DNA from: Candidatus Poribacteria bacterium
GTDB taxonomy: Bacteria; Poribacteria; WGA-4E; PCPOR2b
DNA: 6,348 bases
Reading direction: 5' to 3'
Assembly: GCA_027296925.1 (NCBI GenBank)
Contig: JAPUIP010000776.1
Location: 1 to 6,348, forward strand
Part shown: piece after piece, positions 1-6,130 of the stretch
How positions within the stretch are numbered: position 1 is the stretch's first letter
How the letters are laid out: the number at the start of each line of letters is the position of its first letter
Translations under genes and position numbers: made by a program
Notes under the pieces: generated by a model
The model's database searches: none
Seen by the model: only the letters and a program-made list of their open reading frames with translations
Told to the model about the DNA's origin: nothing

Positions 1-25
1 CTCCCCCCATCCACCGGGGCATACC

Positions 26-65
26 AAAAACCCCCCCCCCCTCGCTCTGGTGTGGGGGGGGGGGG
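26..65 (-). terminator. Probable intrinsic terminator of secDF, homopolymer C/G hairpin
   Basis: Read on the minus strand, a run of 12 C (65-54), a loop of about 12 bases, a run of 11 G (41-31) and then five T (30-26) follow the secF stop codon by about 22 bases. The two runs can form an 11 bp all-G:C stem directly followed by the T tract, which is the form of a Rho-independent terminator. Position and orientation fit the end of the secD-secF transcript. The stem is odd because it is pure homopolymer, so register slippage is possible and the exact run lengths may be misread in sequencing or assembly. Confidence 0.6.
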
Positions 66-87
66 CCGACACTTCCGCCGCGATGCT

Positions 88-1008
88 CTAGGCCGCACGT
101 TGCTGCGTTTTCAGATGCCAGATGTGTATGATTGGACTTGCGATGAAAATGGAAGAATACGTTCCGACGATAACACCAACAATGAGTGCAAGTGCGAACG
201 TGTTGATTTCCGAACCGGAACCCGTCAGAACGAAAATGGTCAGAACGACAAAGAAAGTCGTCAGGGAAGTAATCACGGTACGACTCAGGGATTGATTGAT
301 GCTTTTATTGATAATCTCAGCGTAGCTTACGCCTTTGAGGAAATTGGCGTTTTCGCGGATGCGATCAAACACAACGATGGTGTCGTTGAGGGAGTAACCG
401 ATAATTGTCAGAAACGCAGCCACTGTCGGTAAGTTAATCTCTTTTTCAAACACCGAAAAAACCCCTAGCGTAATCAGCACATCGTGAATGAGCGCCACAA
501 TGGCGCCGATGGCAAACCGAAATTCAAACCGCCAGGAGATATAGAGAAGCAAGATCACGATCGACCAGAGCACTGACCACAAAGCCGCCCACTTGAGATC
601 TTTGCCAACACTCGGTCCGACCCCATTCACACTGACTCCACCGGACACGGCGTGCCAGCCTGCGTCGCCTTCCAGCAGCGCGTCGGACAGAATTCGACCG
701 ACACTTCTTTGGCTTTCAAACGTCTTGCTGTAGCCGATGTCAACCGATGCTTCCTGTCTCGCGGCATCCACTTGAATTTTAATGCGGTCATAGCCGAGTT
801 GTGTGAGTTTAGACTTGAGTTCCCCCTCGGTGACAACGCGGTTAAATTTGGCGTGGATTTTTACGCCGCCACGAAAATCAATCCCGAAATTCGGTCCCTG
901 ATGAAGCGTCAACGAAACTAAACCAATAATAATAAGAACAGCGGATAAGAGGAATCCTGTCCGCCTTTTCGTAAGAAAATCGATGTGAGTATTTTTGATT
1001 AATTCCAA
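88..1008 (-). CDS. secF: Protein translocase subunit SecF
   Basis: SecF is the smaller membrane subunit of SecDF, which works with SecYEG and uses the proton gradient to help pull exported proteins across the inner membrane. The protein has 306 residues, close to the usual length. The N-terminus resembles other SecF proteins (KNTHIDFLTKRR), with a first membrane helix at about 18-35 and the signature NFGIDFRGGV at 40-49. A periplasmic domain runs to about 128, followed by VGPSVGKDL at 129-137. The remaining helices include IHDVLITLGVFS with Asp176, and TIIGYSLNDTIVVFDRIREN at 201-220 with Asp209 and Asp215, matching the conserved RND-type charged positions. The start codon is TTG. No in-frame ATG lies nearby, and GGGAG sits 7 bases upstream, which supports TTG. 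secD lies upstream with a 48-base gap on the same strand. Identification is secure; the start is likely. Confidence 0.97.
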   Translation of the reverse strand: MELIKNTHIDFLTKRRTGFLLSAVLIIIGLVSLTLHQGPNFGIDFRGGVKIHAKFNRVVTEGELKSKLTQLGYDRIKIQVDAARQEASVDIGYSKTFESQRSVGRILSDALLEGDAGWHAVSGGVSVNGVGPSVGKDLKWAALWSVLWSIVILLLYISWRFEFRFAIGAIVALIHDVLITLGVFSVFEKEINLPTVAAFLTIIGYSLNDTIVVFDRIRENANFLKGVSYAEIINKSINQSLSRTVITSLTTFFVVLTIFVLTGSGSEINTFALALIVGVIVGTYSSIFIASPIIHIWHLKTQQRAA

Positions 1009-1015
1009 CCGTCAT

Positions 1016-1020
1016 CTCCC
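1016..1020 (-). promoter_or_regulatory. Shine-Dalgarno site that decides the secF TTG start
   Basis: On the minus strand GGGAG (preceded by AA) lies 7 bases before the TTG at 1008-1006. An ATG at 1015-1013 lies between them but is out of frame with SecF and too close to the site. The protein sequence that follows the TTG matches the conserved SecF start, so the TTG is the better choice. Confidence 0.7.
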
Positions 1021-1056
1021 TTGTGCCAGGTCTCAGAGCGCCGCCGAAGCCCGCAC

Positions 1057-3000
1057 CTAAATGCTTAAGGTTTTAACGTTGCGATTGCCGAGAAGCCAGC
1101 CGTAGATTTCCCGCGTGACAATAATTGCAGTAAACATACTGGCAACGATGCCAATTCCCAGCGTGACAGCAAATCCTCTGATCGGCCCCGTTCCAAAATG
1201 ATAGAGCACCAACGCCACAGTGAGCGTCGTTACATTCGCATCAAGAATTGTCCAAAACGCCTTCTGGTAGCCGGTAATAATCGAGGACCATACGGTTTTG
1301 CCCGTGCGTAATTCTTCACGAATGCGTTCGAAAATGAGGACATTTGCATCAACTGCCATACCGATGGTTAAAATAAGCGCTGCGAGCCCGGGTAGCGTCA
1401 AAGCCGCGCCAAACCCCGCAAGCGCGCCCAAAATGATGAGCATATTGAAAACCAATGCGATGACTGCAATAAGCCCGGAGAGCTTGTAATAAATCGCCAT
1501 GAAAATCAGAACGCTTCCCATGCCGATAAGCGCTGCGAGAATGCCGTCGTCAATGGCTTCTTGACCGAGCGTTGGTCCAACGGTACGTTCCTCCGCGATT
1601 TTCACACCAACAGGGAACGCGCCGGCCTTGAGGATATTCGCCAGGTAATTGGCTTCGTCAAAACTGAAATTCCCTTCAATCTGTGCACTGCCGACGATTT
1701 TACTCCGAATGACGGGGGCGGATTGAACCTTCCCATCCAGCAGAATGGCTAAATGCTCGCCGATGTGATCTCCGGTAACTTCAGCGAATTTCCGACGCCC
1801 CGGCGAGTCAAAACTCATTGACACCACAATCTCAAAGCTCGTATTGCCCTGCGAAGGACGAGCGTCCGTGATTCGATCGCCCGTCAGGAGAACGGGGCTC
1901 TGCAGAACATACCATTCCCCACTTTCAAAGTGGTATCGGATTTCTGCGCCGTCGGGAATATTGTCGGGTGGCGGGGTGTTAGCAGAACCCACCCACGCGC
2001 TTCCACCGGTCGGCCCTTTTTCAACCAGCTTGAATTCCAATCGCCCCATCGTTTTGACGATCTGGAGTGGCTTTGAAGAATCCTTTGCGCCGGGCAATTC
2101 GACAATAATTCGGGGTCGGTTCGCTTCCGGACGAATCGACGGTTCAGCGACACCAAACGCATCGATCCGGTTGCGCAAGACCACCAGGACCTGATCAATC
2201 GCCTGCTCACCGTACCGCTTCAGTCCGGATTCATCCAAGCTAATTCGATAAGTCACCTCGGTATCCGTGCGATCAACTTCCCGGGGATTATCAAAGAACT
2301 CCAATTCTTGAAGATTTTCCTGTGCCTTCTTCAGGTATTCCGCCCGCTCATTTGGATCCGAAAGCCGTTTCGGTACACCCACAATCACGTCCAACGCATT
2401 TTTCTCTAATACAATTGTTGCCTCTCTACAGTGAACCTTATCCGCCTGTAATCGTTCAGGAATCGAGGCAGCGCGTTCCTTCAGCAGCTCGATTTTCGAC
2501 TTTTCGAGATCGACTTCGAGGACGAGATGAACGCCCCCTTTCAGGTCCAGACCGAGTTTCAATCGGGTATCCGGTATCAGCCGACGCACAATCATCGGGA
2601 TACTGCCGTACAGACTCAGGTTCGCAAGAATCGTTTCGAGTTCGGTTTTGCTCTTCTGTGGGGTGAACTTGACGAGAAAATCGCGTTCCTCCGTCGTGTC
2701 AAATTCATAATCTTTTCCGGCTTCAAATCCATTGTCGTCCAATTTCCTCCCCAAGACCTCTTCGAGTTGCGTTGTTGCATCCTTAAAGTTGATTCCTTCC
2801 GGATATTGGACCCCTTGCAGATTTACCTTTATCGAGCTATCGTCGGTTGCTTCAAATTTGGGGAGTTCCTCTTGAATCCACAAGGGCAGGTTGCCGTACA
2901 GGGGATTGTAAAAGCGATCCGGTGTGGGAATCAGGTATAACACTGAAAACACCAGGACCGTGATGATTAAAACGAGCTTCCATACACTAATTCTGTACAT
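1057..3000 (-). CDS. secD: Protein translocase subunit SecD
   Basis: SecD is the larger subunit of the SecDF complex in the inner membrane; its big periplasmic head is thought to bind the emerging substrate while proton flow through the membrane part drives its movement. It has 647 residues, slightly longer than the 615 of E. coli SecD, with the extra length mainly in the periplasmic region. The first helix is at about 7-25. GLDLKGGVHLVLEVD at 150-164 is the family hallmark, followed by RNRIDAFGVAEPSI at 276-289, GRLEF at 319-323, LAILLDGKVQSAPVI at 417-431 and AGAFPV at 459-464. The C-terminal block has five helices between about 486 and 632, with GMAVDANVLIFERIREEL at 547-564; Asp551 corresponds to the proton-relay Asp519 of E. 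coli. AGGAG lies 6 bases before the ATG. The gene follows the tRNA-Arg by 20 bases and precedes secF by 48. Confidence 0.98.
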   Translation of the reverse strand: MYRISVWKLVLIITVLVFSVLYLIPTPDRFYNPLYGNLPLWIQEELPKFEATDDSSIKVNLQGVQYPEGINFKDATTQLEEVLGRKLDDNGFEAGKDYEFDTTEERDFLVKFTPQKSKTELETILANLSLYGSIPMIVRRLIPDTRLKLGLDLKGGVHLVLEVDLEKSKIELLKERAASIPERLQADKVHCREATIVLEKNALDVIVGVPKRLSDPNERAEYLKKAQENLQELEFFDNPREVDRTDTEVTYRISLDESGLKRYGEQAIDQVLVVLRNRIDAFGVAEPSIRPEANRPRIIVELPGAKDSSKPLQIVKTMGRLEFKLVEKGPTGGSAWVGSANTPPPDNIPDGAEIRYHFESGEWYVLQSPVLLTGDRITDARPSQGNTSFEIVVSMSFDSPGRRKFAEVTGDHIGEHLAILLDGKVQSAPVIRSKIVGSAQIEGNFSFDEANYLANILKAGAFPVGVKIAEERTVGPTLGQEAIDDGILAALIGMGSVLIFMAIYYKLSGLIAVIALVFNMLIILGALAGFGAALTLPGLAALILTIGMAVDANVLIFERIREELRTGKTVWSSIITGYQKAFWTILDANVTTLTVALVLYHFGTGPIRGFAVTLGIGIVASMFTAIIVTREIYGWLLGNRNVKTLSI

Positions 3001-3006
3001 CAGTTG

Positions 3007-3011
3007 CTCCT
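3007..3011 (-). promoter_or_regulatory. Shine-Dalgarno site of secD next to the tRNA 3' end
   Basis: AGGAG on the minus strand lies 6 bases before the secD ATG and only 9 bases after the encoded CCA of the tRNA. After tRNA 3' processing, the secD message would therefore begin with a leader of about 20 bases that holds little more than this site. Confidence 0.7.
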
Positions 3012-3020
3012 AAAAATAAA

Positions 3021-3096
3021 TGGTGCGCCTGAGAGGATTCGAACCCCCGACACGAGGCTTAGGAAGCCTCTGCTCTATCCCCTGAGCTACAGGCGC
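3021..3096 (-). tRNA. tRNA-Arg, anticodon CCU (reads AGG)
   Basis: The 76-base minus-strand sequence folds as a complete cloverleaf. The acceptor stem GCGCCTG/CAGGCGC is perfect over 7 bp, with discriminator A and an encoded CCA at 3023-3021. The D arm has GCTC/GAGC. The anticodon stem GAGGC/GCCTC carries the loop TTCCTAA with anticodon CCT at 3063-3061. The T arm GGGGG-TTCGAAT-CCTCT has two G-U pairs. Anticodon CCU decodes the arginine codon AGG, usually a minor codon. The gene lies 44 bases after the apt stop and 20 bases before the secD ATG on the same strand. An extended -10 promoter directly upstream could drive the tRNA together with secDF. All family landmarks are intact, so it should be functional. 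Confidence 0.97.
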
Positions 3097-3122
3097 ATCT
3101 CTGCCTACAACAGCGAGGGTAT

Positions 3123-3151
3123 AGTATAGCATATCAAGGGTTAAAATTCAA
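3123..3151 (-). promoter_or_regulatory. Candidate sigma70 promoter with extended -10 for tRNA-Arg-secDF
   Basis: On the minus strand TTGAAT (3151-3146) and TATACT (3128-3123) are separated by 17 bases, and TG with one further base precedes the -10, giving an extended -10. Transcription would begin near 3116, about 20 bases before the tRNA 5' end. The -35 overlaps the last codons of apt, so apt and the tRNA-secDF unit could be transcribed separately as well as together. The call rests on consensus match only. Confidence 0.5.
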
Positions 3152-3656
3152 TTAGAGAAAAAACATCGTAGTCTGAAAATTTCTCACGCCCCTTGAGCTC
3201 GGTGAGTTCAATCAGCACGGCAATTCCGACGACTTCACTGCCAAGCTTCTCGACGAGATTAATGGAAGCCGCAATGGTACCACCGGTCGCAATGACATCA
3301 TCGCTGATAAGTACACGGCTCCCCGTCGGAAAAGCATCTTGGTGAATCGCCAGCGTATCGGTGCCGTACTCAAGGTCATAACTGGCTTCATGTGTATGAT
3401 GAGGAAGCTTTCCGCTTTTACGGACGGGAACGAAGCCGACGTCCAACTGATAGGCGAGTGCACCCCCGAAAATAAATCCACGGGCATCAATACCCACAAT
3501 CATGTCGACACCTTTCGGTCTGTAGTGTGCCGCCATTGCATCAATCGCACCGCGGAAAGCTCGTTGATCTTTGAGTAGCGGGGTAATATCCTTGAAGACA
3601 ATTCCGGGGGTCGGAAAGTCGGGAATGTCTCGAATAAATTTAGTAAAATCCGTCAT
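3141..3656 (-). CDS. apt: Adenine phosphoribosyltransferase
   Basis: This cytoplasmic purine-salvage enzyme makes AMP and pyrophosphate from adenine and PRPP. With the start chosen here it has 171 residues, the usual length. DFPTPGIVFKDITPLL at 13-28 is typical of APRT and distinguishes it from other phosphoribosyltransferases. GIDARGFIFG at 55-64, the flexible loop VRKSGKLP at 78-85 and EYGTDTLAIH at 96-105 follow. The PRPP-binding motif VLISDDVIATGGTIAA lies at 115-130, with the acidic pair Asp119-Asp120 in place. A longer reading from a GTG at 3716 would add 20 residues with no family resemblance. The ATG at 3656 has GGAG 7 bases upstream and begins where APRT proteins usually do. The gene lies upstream of tRNA-Arg and secDF on the same strand and is divergent from the permease gene. 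Confidence 0.96.
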   Translation of the reverse strand: MTDFTKFIRDIPDFPTPGIVFKDITPLLKDQRAFRGAIDAMAAHYRPKGVDMIVGIDARGFIFGGALAYQLDVGFVPVRKSGKLPHHTHEASYDLEYGTDTLAIHQDAFPTGSRVLISDDVIATGGTIAASINLVEKLGSEVVGIAVLIELTELKGREKFSDYDVFSLIEF

Positions 3657-3663
3657 ACCTTCA

Positions 3664-3667
3664 CTCC
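3664..3667 (-). promoter_or_regulatory. Shine-Dalgarno site that decides the apt start
   Basis: GGAG on the minus strand sits 7 bases before the ATG at 3656-3654. It supports the 171-residue product over the longer reading that begins with GTG at 3716, where no comparable site is seen. Confidence 0.75.
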
Positions 3668-3743
3668 AAATCTGTTCAATCGGCGGGTGTCTCATAACCA
3701 TCATGAGAATTGCCACTATCTATTGTCCTGTCAAAACGAGATT

Positions 3744-3773
3744 AGTATACCAAAAATCACTGTGCAAGATCAA
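3744..3773 (-). promoter_or_regulatory. Candidate sigma70 promoter for apt
   Basis: On the minus strand TTGATC (3773-3768) and TATACT (3749-3744) are 18 bases apart, with transcription expected to begin near 3737, about 80 bases before the apt ATG. A perfect TTGACA lies further downstream at 3734-3729 but has no convincing -10 at the right distance. The call rests on consensus match only. Confidence 0.45.
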
Positions 3774-3967
3774 TAACAAATCTACAACATTTAGGGGCAT
3801 TTCATTGTCAGAACGGATGGCCTTCCCAAACACTCTTCGCCCCCAATGTCAGCCACGAATTAAATAGCCCTATGAGGCATTACAAGGATGACTTGGGTTC
3901 ATGCGTTCACACCCTTGTGTGCAGAAAATTTCTCCCAGCGAATGATCAGTAAAATGCCATAATAAGC
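3774..3967. other. Divergent intergenic spacer, no gene supported
   Basis: This is the middle of the roughly 320-base gap between apt (leftward) and the permease gene (rightward). I find no start with a ribosome site, no RNA gene and no long repeat. The only structure is a short perfect hairpin, CACAC-CCTT-GTGTG at 3908-3921, too small to interpret. A short open frame on the minus strand here has no family resemblance and no ribosome site. Confidence 0.6.
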
Positions 3968-3996
3968 GGGACATAAACGACATTATATTGTAAAAT
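3968..3996 (+). promoter_or_regulatory. Tentative promoter for the ABC-2 permease gene
   Basis: GGGACA at 3968-3973 and TAAAAT at 3991-3996 are 17 bases apart, matching 4 of 6 and 5 of 6 sigma70 consensus bases. The surrounding stretch is AT-rich, with TATATT at 3984-3989 as an alternative -10 that lacks a good -35. Transcription would begin near 4003, giving a leader of about 35 bases. Weak evidence. Confidence 0.3.
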
Positions 3997-4037
3997 ATCA
4001 TATCGACCAACACACATTTTCCGATCTTCTCTTTTTC

Positions 4038-4856
4038 ATGATGCAAACGCAAAAATACCATGATACTTTGTCGCTGATACATTGTTGGCAGCCCTATTAC
4101 GCGCTCTTCAAACTGATGCTCAGGCGAATGCTTTGGAGTCGGCGAACGATCCTGGCGCTGCTGATAAGTATGGGTCCAGTGGGAATCTCAATCGTCTTCC
4201 GCTTTGTAAGTCACAGTCCGAGAGACACTTCCCAGTTCATACCGATGTTAACGCTCATTTATATGATGCTCGTTATCGTGCTGATTGCGCTATTTTACGG
4301 CACGGCGATCATCGCCGACGAGGTCGATGGCAGAACCGTGACCTACCTCTTCATGCGCCCGCTACGCAAAGCCCGCATCCTGCTGAGTAAGTTCTTGGCC
4401 TACTGGGTGGGCTCAATCGCCCTCGTCGCCCCGTCACATCTCATTTCAACGCTCATTATATCAACGGACCCCAAGATGCGTGAGAGTCTGTTATTTCAGA
4501 TTGGGCTGAGCTGCAAATACATCGGCGTGATCAGCCTGGGACTGCTGGTTTATGGCGCAATATTTAGCACCTTCGGCGTGCGATTCAAGCATCCTGTGCT
4601 TTGGGGATCCATTGTTGCATTCGGTTGGGAAAAGATACTCCTCGTCGTGCCAGGCAATATCAAGAAATTCTCCGCTGTCCACTACCTGCTTTCCATTTAT
4701 CCGCGTTATAAGTTGCCCGCTCACCCAATCAAAGAGATGCTCGGGGAGTACCCACCGGAGCCCTGGCTGGGGTTCGTTATGCTTGTTGTGATTACTGTAC
4801 TATTTCTTTATCTCTCGATATGGATGTTTCAACGCCGCGAGTATCATATCGATTGA
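4038..4856 (+). CDS. ABC-2 type transporter permease subunit
   Basis: This 272-residue inner-membrane protein looks like the membrane half of an ABC-2 type (NosY-like) transporter; its substrate cannot be told from sequence. Six likely helices lie at about 37-57, 68-92, 118-141, 160-181, 187-205 and 243-263. The family's typical opening, YALFKLMLRRMLWSRR, is at 21-36. ADEVDGRTVTYLFMRPLRKA at 93-112, between helices 2 and 3, matches the conserved cytoplasmic coupling segment of this family (acidic residue, then a short helix ending in RP). No Walker A or ABC signature is present, so a separate ATPase is needed, and none lies in the window on either side. No Shine-Dalgarno site precedes the ATG-ATG at 4038-4043; the leader is pyrimidine-rich. 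A later start at Met27 or Met31 is possible but would cut into the conserved opening. The oxidoreductase gene follows on the same strand after 49 bases. Confidence 0.85.
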   Translation: MMQTQKYHDTLSLIHCWQPYYALFKLMLRRMLWSRRTILALLISMGPVGISIVFRFVSHSPRDTSQFIPMLTLIYMMLVIVLIALFYGTAIIADEVDGRTVTYLFMRPLRKARILLSKFLAYWVGSIALVAPSHLISTLIISTDPKMRESLLFQIGLSCKYIGVISLGLLVYGAIFSTFGVRFKHPVLWGSIVAFGWEKILLVVPGNIKKFSAVHYLLSIYPRYKLPAHPIKEMLGEYPPEPWLGFVMLVVITVLFLYLSIWMFQRREYHID

Positions 4857-4892
4857 CGAACTGATTACCCTCACCTCTCACGCTTCACGGTA

Positions 4893-4897
4893 GGAGG
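4893..4897 (+). promoter_or_regulatory. Strong Shine-Dalgarno site of the oxidoreductase gene
   Basis: GGAGG, within TAGGAGG, lies 8 bases before the ATG at 4906. It contrasts with the missing site at the upstream permease gene and fixes the start of the oxidoreductase. Confidence 0.8.
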
Positions 4898-4905
4898 CCA
4901 TTCAA

Positions 4906-5868
4906 ATGATTCGCGTTATTAAGCCGGAAGGTTTTGGCAATATTCAGCTAGAAGATGCACCAATTCCTGAGATCAATAGTCATCAAGTTCTGGTGCGGAC
5001 GCACGCCACACTGATTAGTCGGGGTTCTGAACTGTTTCGCCGCTATATCCGAGAGGAGGCGATTGCCCAATCGATGATGGGGTATTCCCTTACCGGCACA
5101 GTCGATAAGCTTGGAAAAGATGTCACGGAGTATCAACTCGGGGCGCGCGTGATGGCTGTCGCGCCACACGCCGAATATGCCGTCGGGGAAGTTGCCGGGG
5201 AGAATGGACGGGTCGTTCCGCTCACGGATGACATCTCCTTCGAGGAAGGGACGTTTCTGCCGCTTGCAACGAGCTCTGTTGCCTGGGCGGACTCATCCGG
5301 AGTACAAAAGGGGGATACGGTTGTTATTCTTGGGCAAGGCTTAGTAGGAAGCTTGATGATGCAGATTTTACGCGGACATGAACCGGATCGGATTATTACG
5401 GTTGATGGGCTTCCGTTGCGCTGTCAGCTCTCTGATGAGTTGGGGGCCGATGTTGTGATTAATGCTTCAGACGAAGACCCCGTCGAGGCGGTGCGCCGCT
5501 TAACGGACGGCAAAGGCGCAGACCTAGTGATTGACTGCGTTGGTGGGCATGCAGGCGTCAAGTCATTTGAACAGGCGCAAGACATGGTTCGCCCCAGGGG
5601 GACAATCCAACTGATCGCGTTGTACCAACAAGCCCCGCTGCCGCTGTATTCATCGAAGATTATGGGCCGGCGGCTTGTGGCGGGCATTCTGATCGATGAG
5701 CCGCGCTCTCAAACGGCTTTGCGGGCGTTGGGAAAGATTCGTTCCGGAGAGATCCAAGTGAGCCGGATGATTACCCACCGCTTTCCCTACACACAGGCAA
5801 AGGAGGCTTTCGATCTGTTGTGGAATACGCCGGGTGAGGCGCTGGGCGTCTTGTTGATTTGGCAGTAA
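4906..5868 (+). CDS. Zinc-independent medium-chain dehydrogenase/reductase (alcohol dehydrogenase or quinone reductase-like)
   Basis: A 320-residue cytoplasmic oxidoreductase of the MDR superfamily with two domains. The N-terminal GroES-like domain spans about 1-125. The Rossmann domain follows, with the glycine motif GQGLVG at 143-148, Asp167 at the end of the second strand (favouring NAD(H) over NADP(H)) and ADLVIDCVGG at 205-214. The catalytic zinc ligands appear lost: the usual CGSD is RGSE at 39-42, the usual GHE is GYS at 59-61, and no cysteine occupies the third position. Only two cysteines exist (173 and 211), so the four-cysteine structural zinc lobe is also missing. The length resembles the zinc-free quinone reductases rather than classical alcohol dehydrogenases. 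Substrate is unknown. The gene lies 49 bases after the permease gene without a visible terminator and may share its transcript. Family call is firm; the exact reaction is not. Confidence 0.88.
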   Translation: MIRVIKPEGFGNIQLEDAPIPEINSHQVLVRTHATLISRGSELFRRYIREEAIAQSMMGYSLTGTVDKLGKDVTEYQLGARVMAVAPHAEYAVGEVAGENGRVVPLTDDISFEEGTFLPLATSSVAWADSSGVQKGDTVVILGQGLVGSLMMQILRGHEPDRIITVDGLPLRCQLSDELGADVVINASDEDPVEAVRRLTDGKGADLVIDCVGGHAGVKSFEQAQDMVRPRGTIQLIALYQQAPLPLYSSKIMGRRLVAGILIDEPRSQTALRALGKIRSGEIQVSRMITHRFPYTQAKEAFDLLWNTPGEALGVLLIWQ

Positions 5869-5915
5869 TTGCCAAGTGGAAGGAGTGTGTTGCGATAGGG
5901 TCATTAATTGTCCGG

Positions 5916-5938
5916 GAAAACCAGTGATGTCGGTTTTC
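5916..5938 (+). repeat. Inverted repeat after the oxidoreductase gene, possible weak terminator
   Basis: GAAAACC (5916-5922) and GGTTTTC (5932-5938) are perfect complements around a 9-base loop, 48 bases after the stop codon. The stem is short with three G:C pairs and no T run follows, so it is a poor intrinsic terminator. It overlaps the direct pair CAGTGATGT (5922-5930) and CAGTGACGT (5938-5946), 16 bases apart, which may hint at protein binding instead. Confidence 0.3.
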
Positions 5939-6027
5939 AGTGACGTTTGGATCAGCCGTGGATCCCGAAGTCAACGGATTTTCAATTTTCGTCTGTACGG
6001 ATGCAGAGATACAAATCAGCTTAAAAT

Positions 6028-6048
6028 CCGATAATTAGTTATTATCGG
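6028..6048. repeat. Perfect 8 bp palindrome, possible operator or weak bidirectional terminator
   Basis: CCGATAAT (6028-6035) and ATTATCGG (6041-6048) are perfect inverted repeats around the 5-base centre TAGTT. The site lies 83 bases before the start of the secreted-protein gene. A possible -10, TATAAC at 6058-6063, lies just downstream without a good -35, so the palindrome would cover the -35 zone, as an operator or activator site might. On the minus strand the stem is followed by ATTTTAA, which is a weak terminator tail. Function is not settled. Confidence 0.4.
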
Positions 6049-6118
6049 CAAATATCTTATAACACACCGAACCGTCGTCAAAAGAGATGGAGATTCATTT
6101 CTGAACAACTTTTAATTC

Positions 6119-6124
6119 GGGAGG
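6119..6124 (+). promoter_or_regulatory. Shine-Dalgarno site of the secreted-protein gene
   Basis: GGGAGG lies 6 bases before the ATG at 6131. Another ATG at 6126 is followed after one codon by TGA and cannot start a gene, so 6131 is the start. Confidence 0.75.
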
Positions 6125-6130
6125 TATGAG

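Noticed and set aside
52..432. Open frame on the plus strand starting within the G run
   Set aside because: It is antisense to secF, starts inside the homopolymer and has no family resemblance.
2527..2940. 137-codon plus-strand open frame
   Set aside because: It lies fully antisense to the strongly conserved secD and shows no motif or ribosome site.
3021..3096. tRNA gene as an attachment site of an integrated element
   Set aside because: No integrase, no repeated tRNA 3' end and no phage or plasmid genes are seen on either side; flanking genes are housekeeping.
3691..3707. Inverted repeat CTCAT/ATGAG near the apt leader
   Set aside because: Only 5 bp and not positioned over a promoter or ribosome site.
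3654..3716. Longer apt reading from a GTG start
   Set aside because: The 20 extra residues do not resemble APRT, and a good ribosome site supports the ATG at 3656.
3870..4082. 70-codon minus-strand open frame in the divergent spacer
   Set aside because: No ribosome site, no recognisable domain, and it overlaps the permease start and its tentative promoter.
5949..5965. Short inverted repeat GGATC/GATCC with a 7-base loop
   Set aside because: A 5 bp stem is expected by chance at this length and nothing around it suggests a role.
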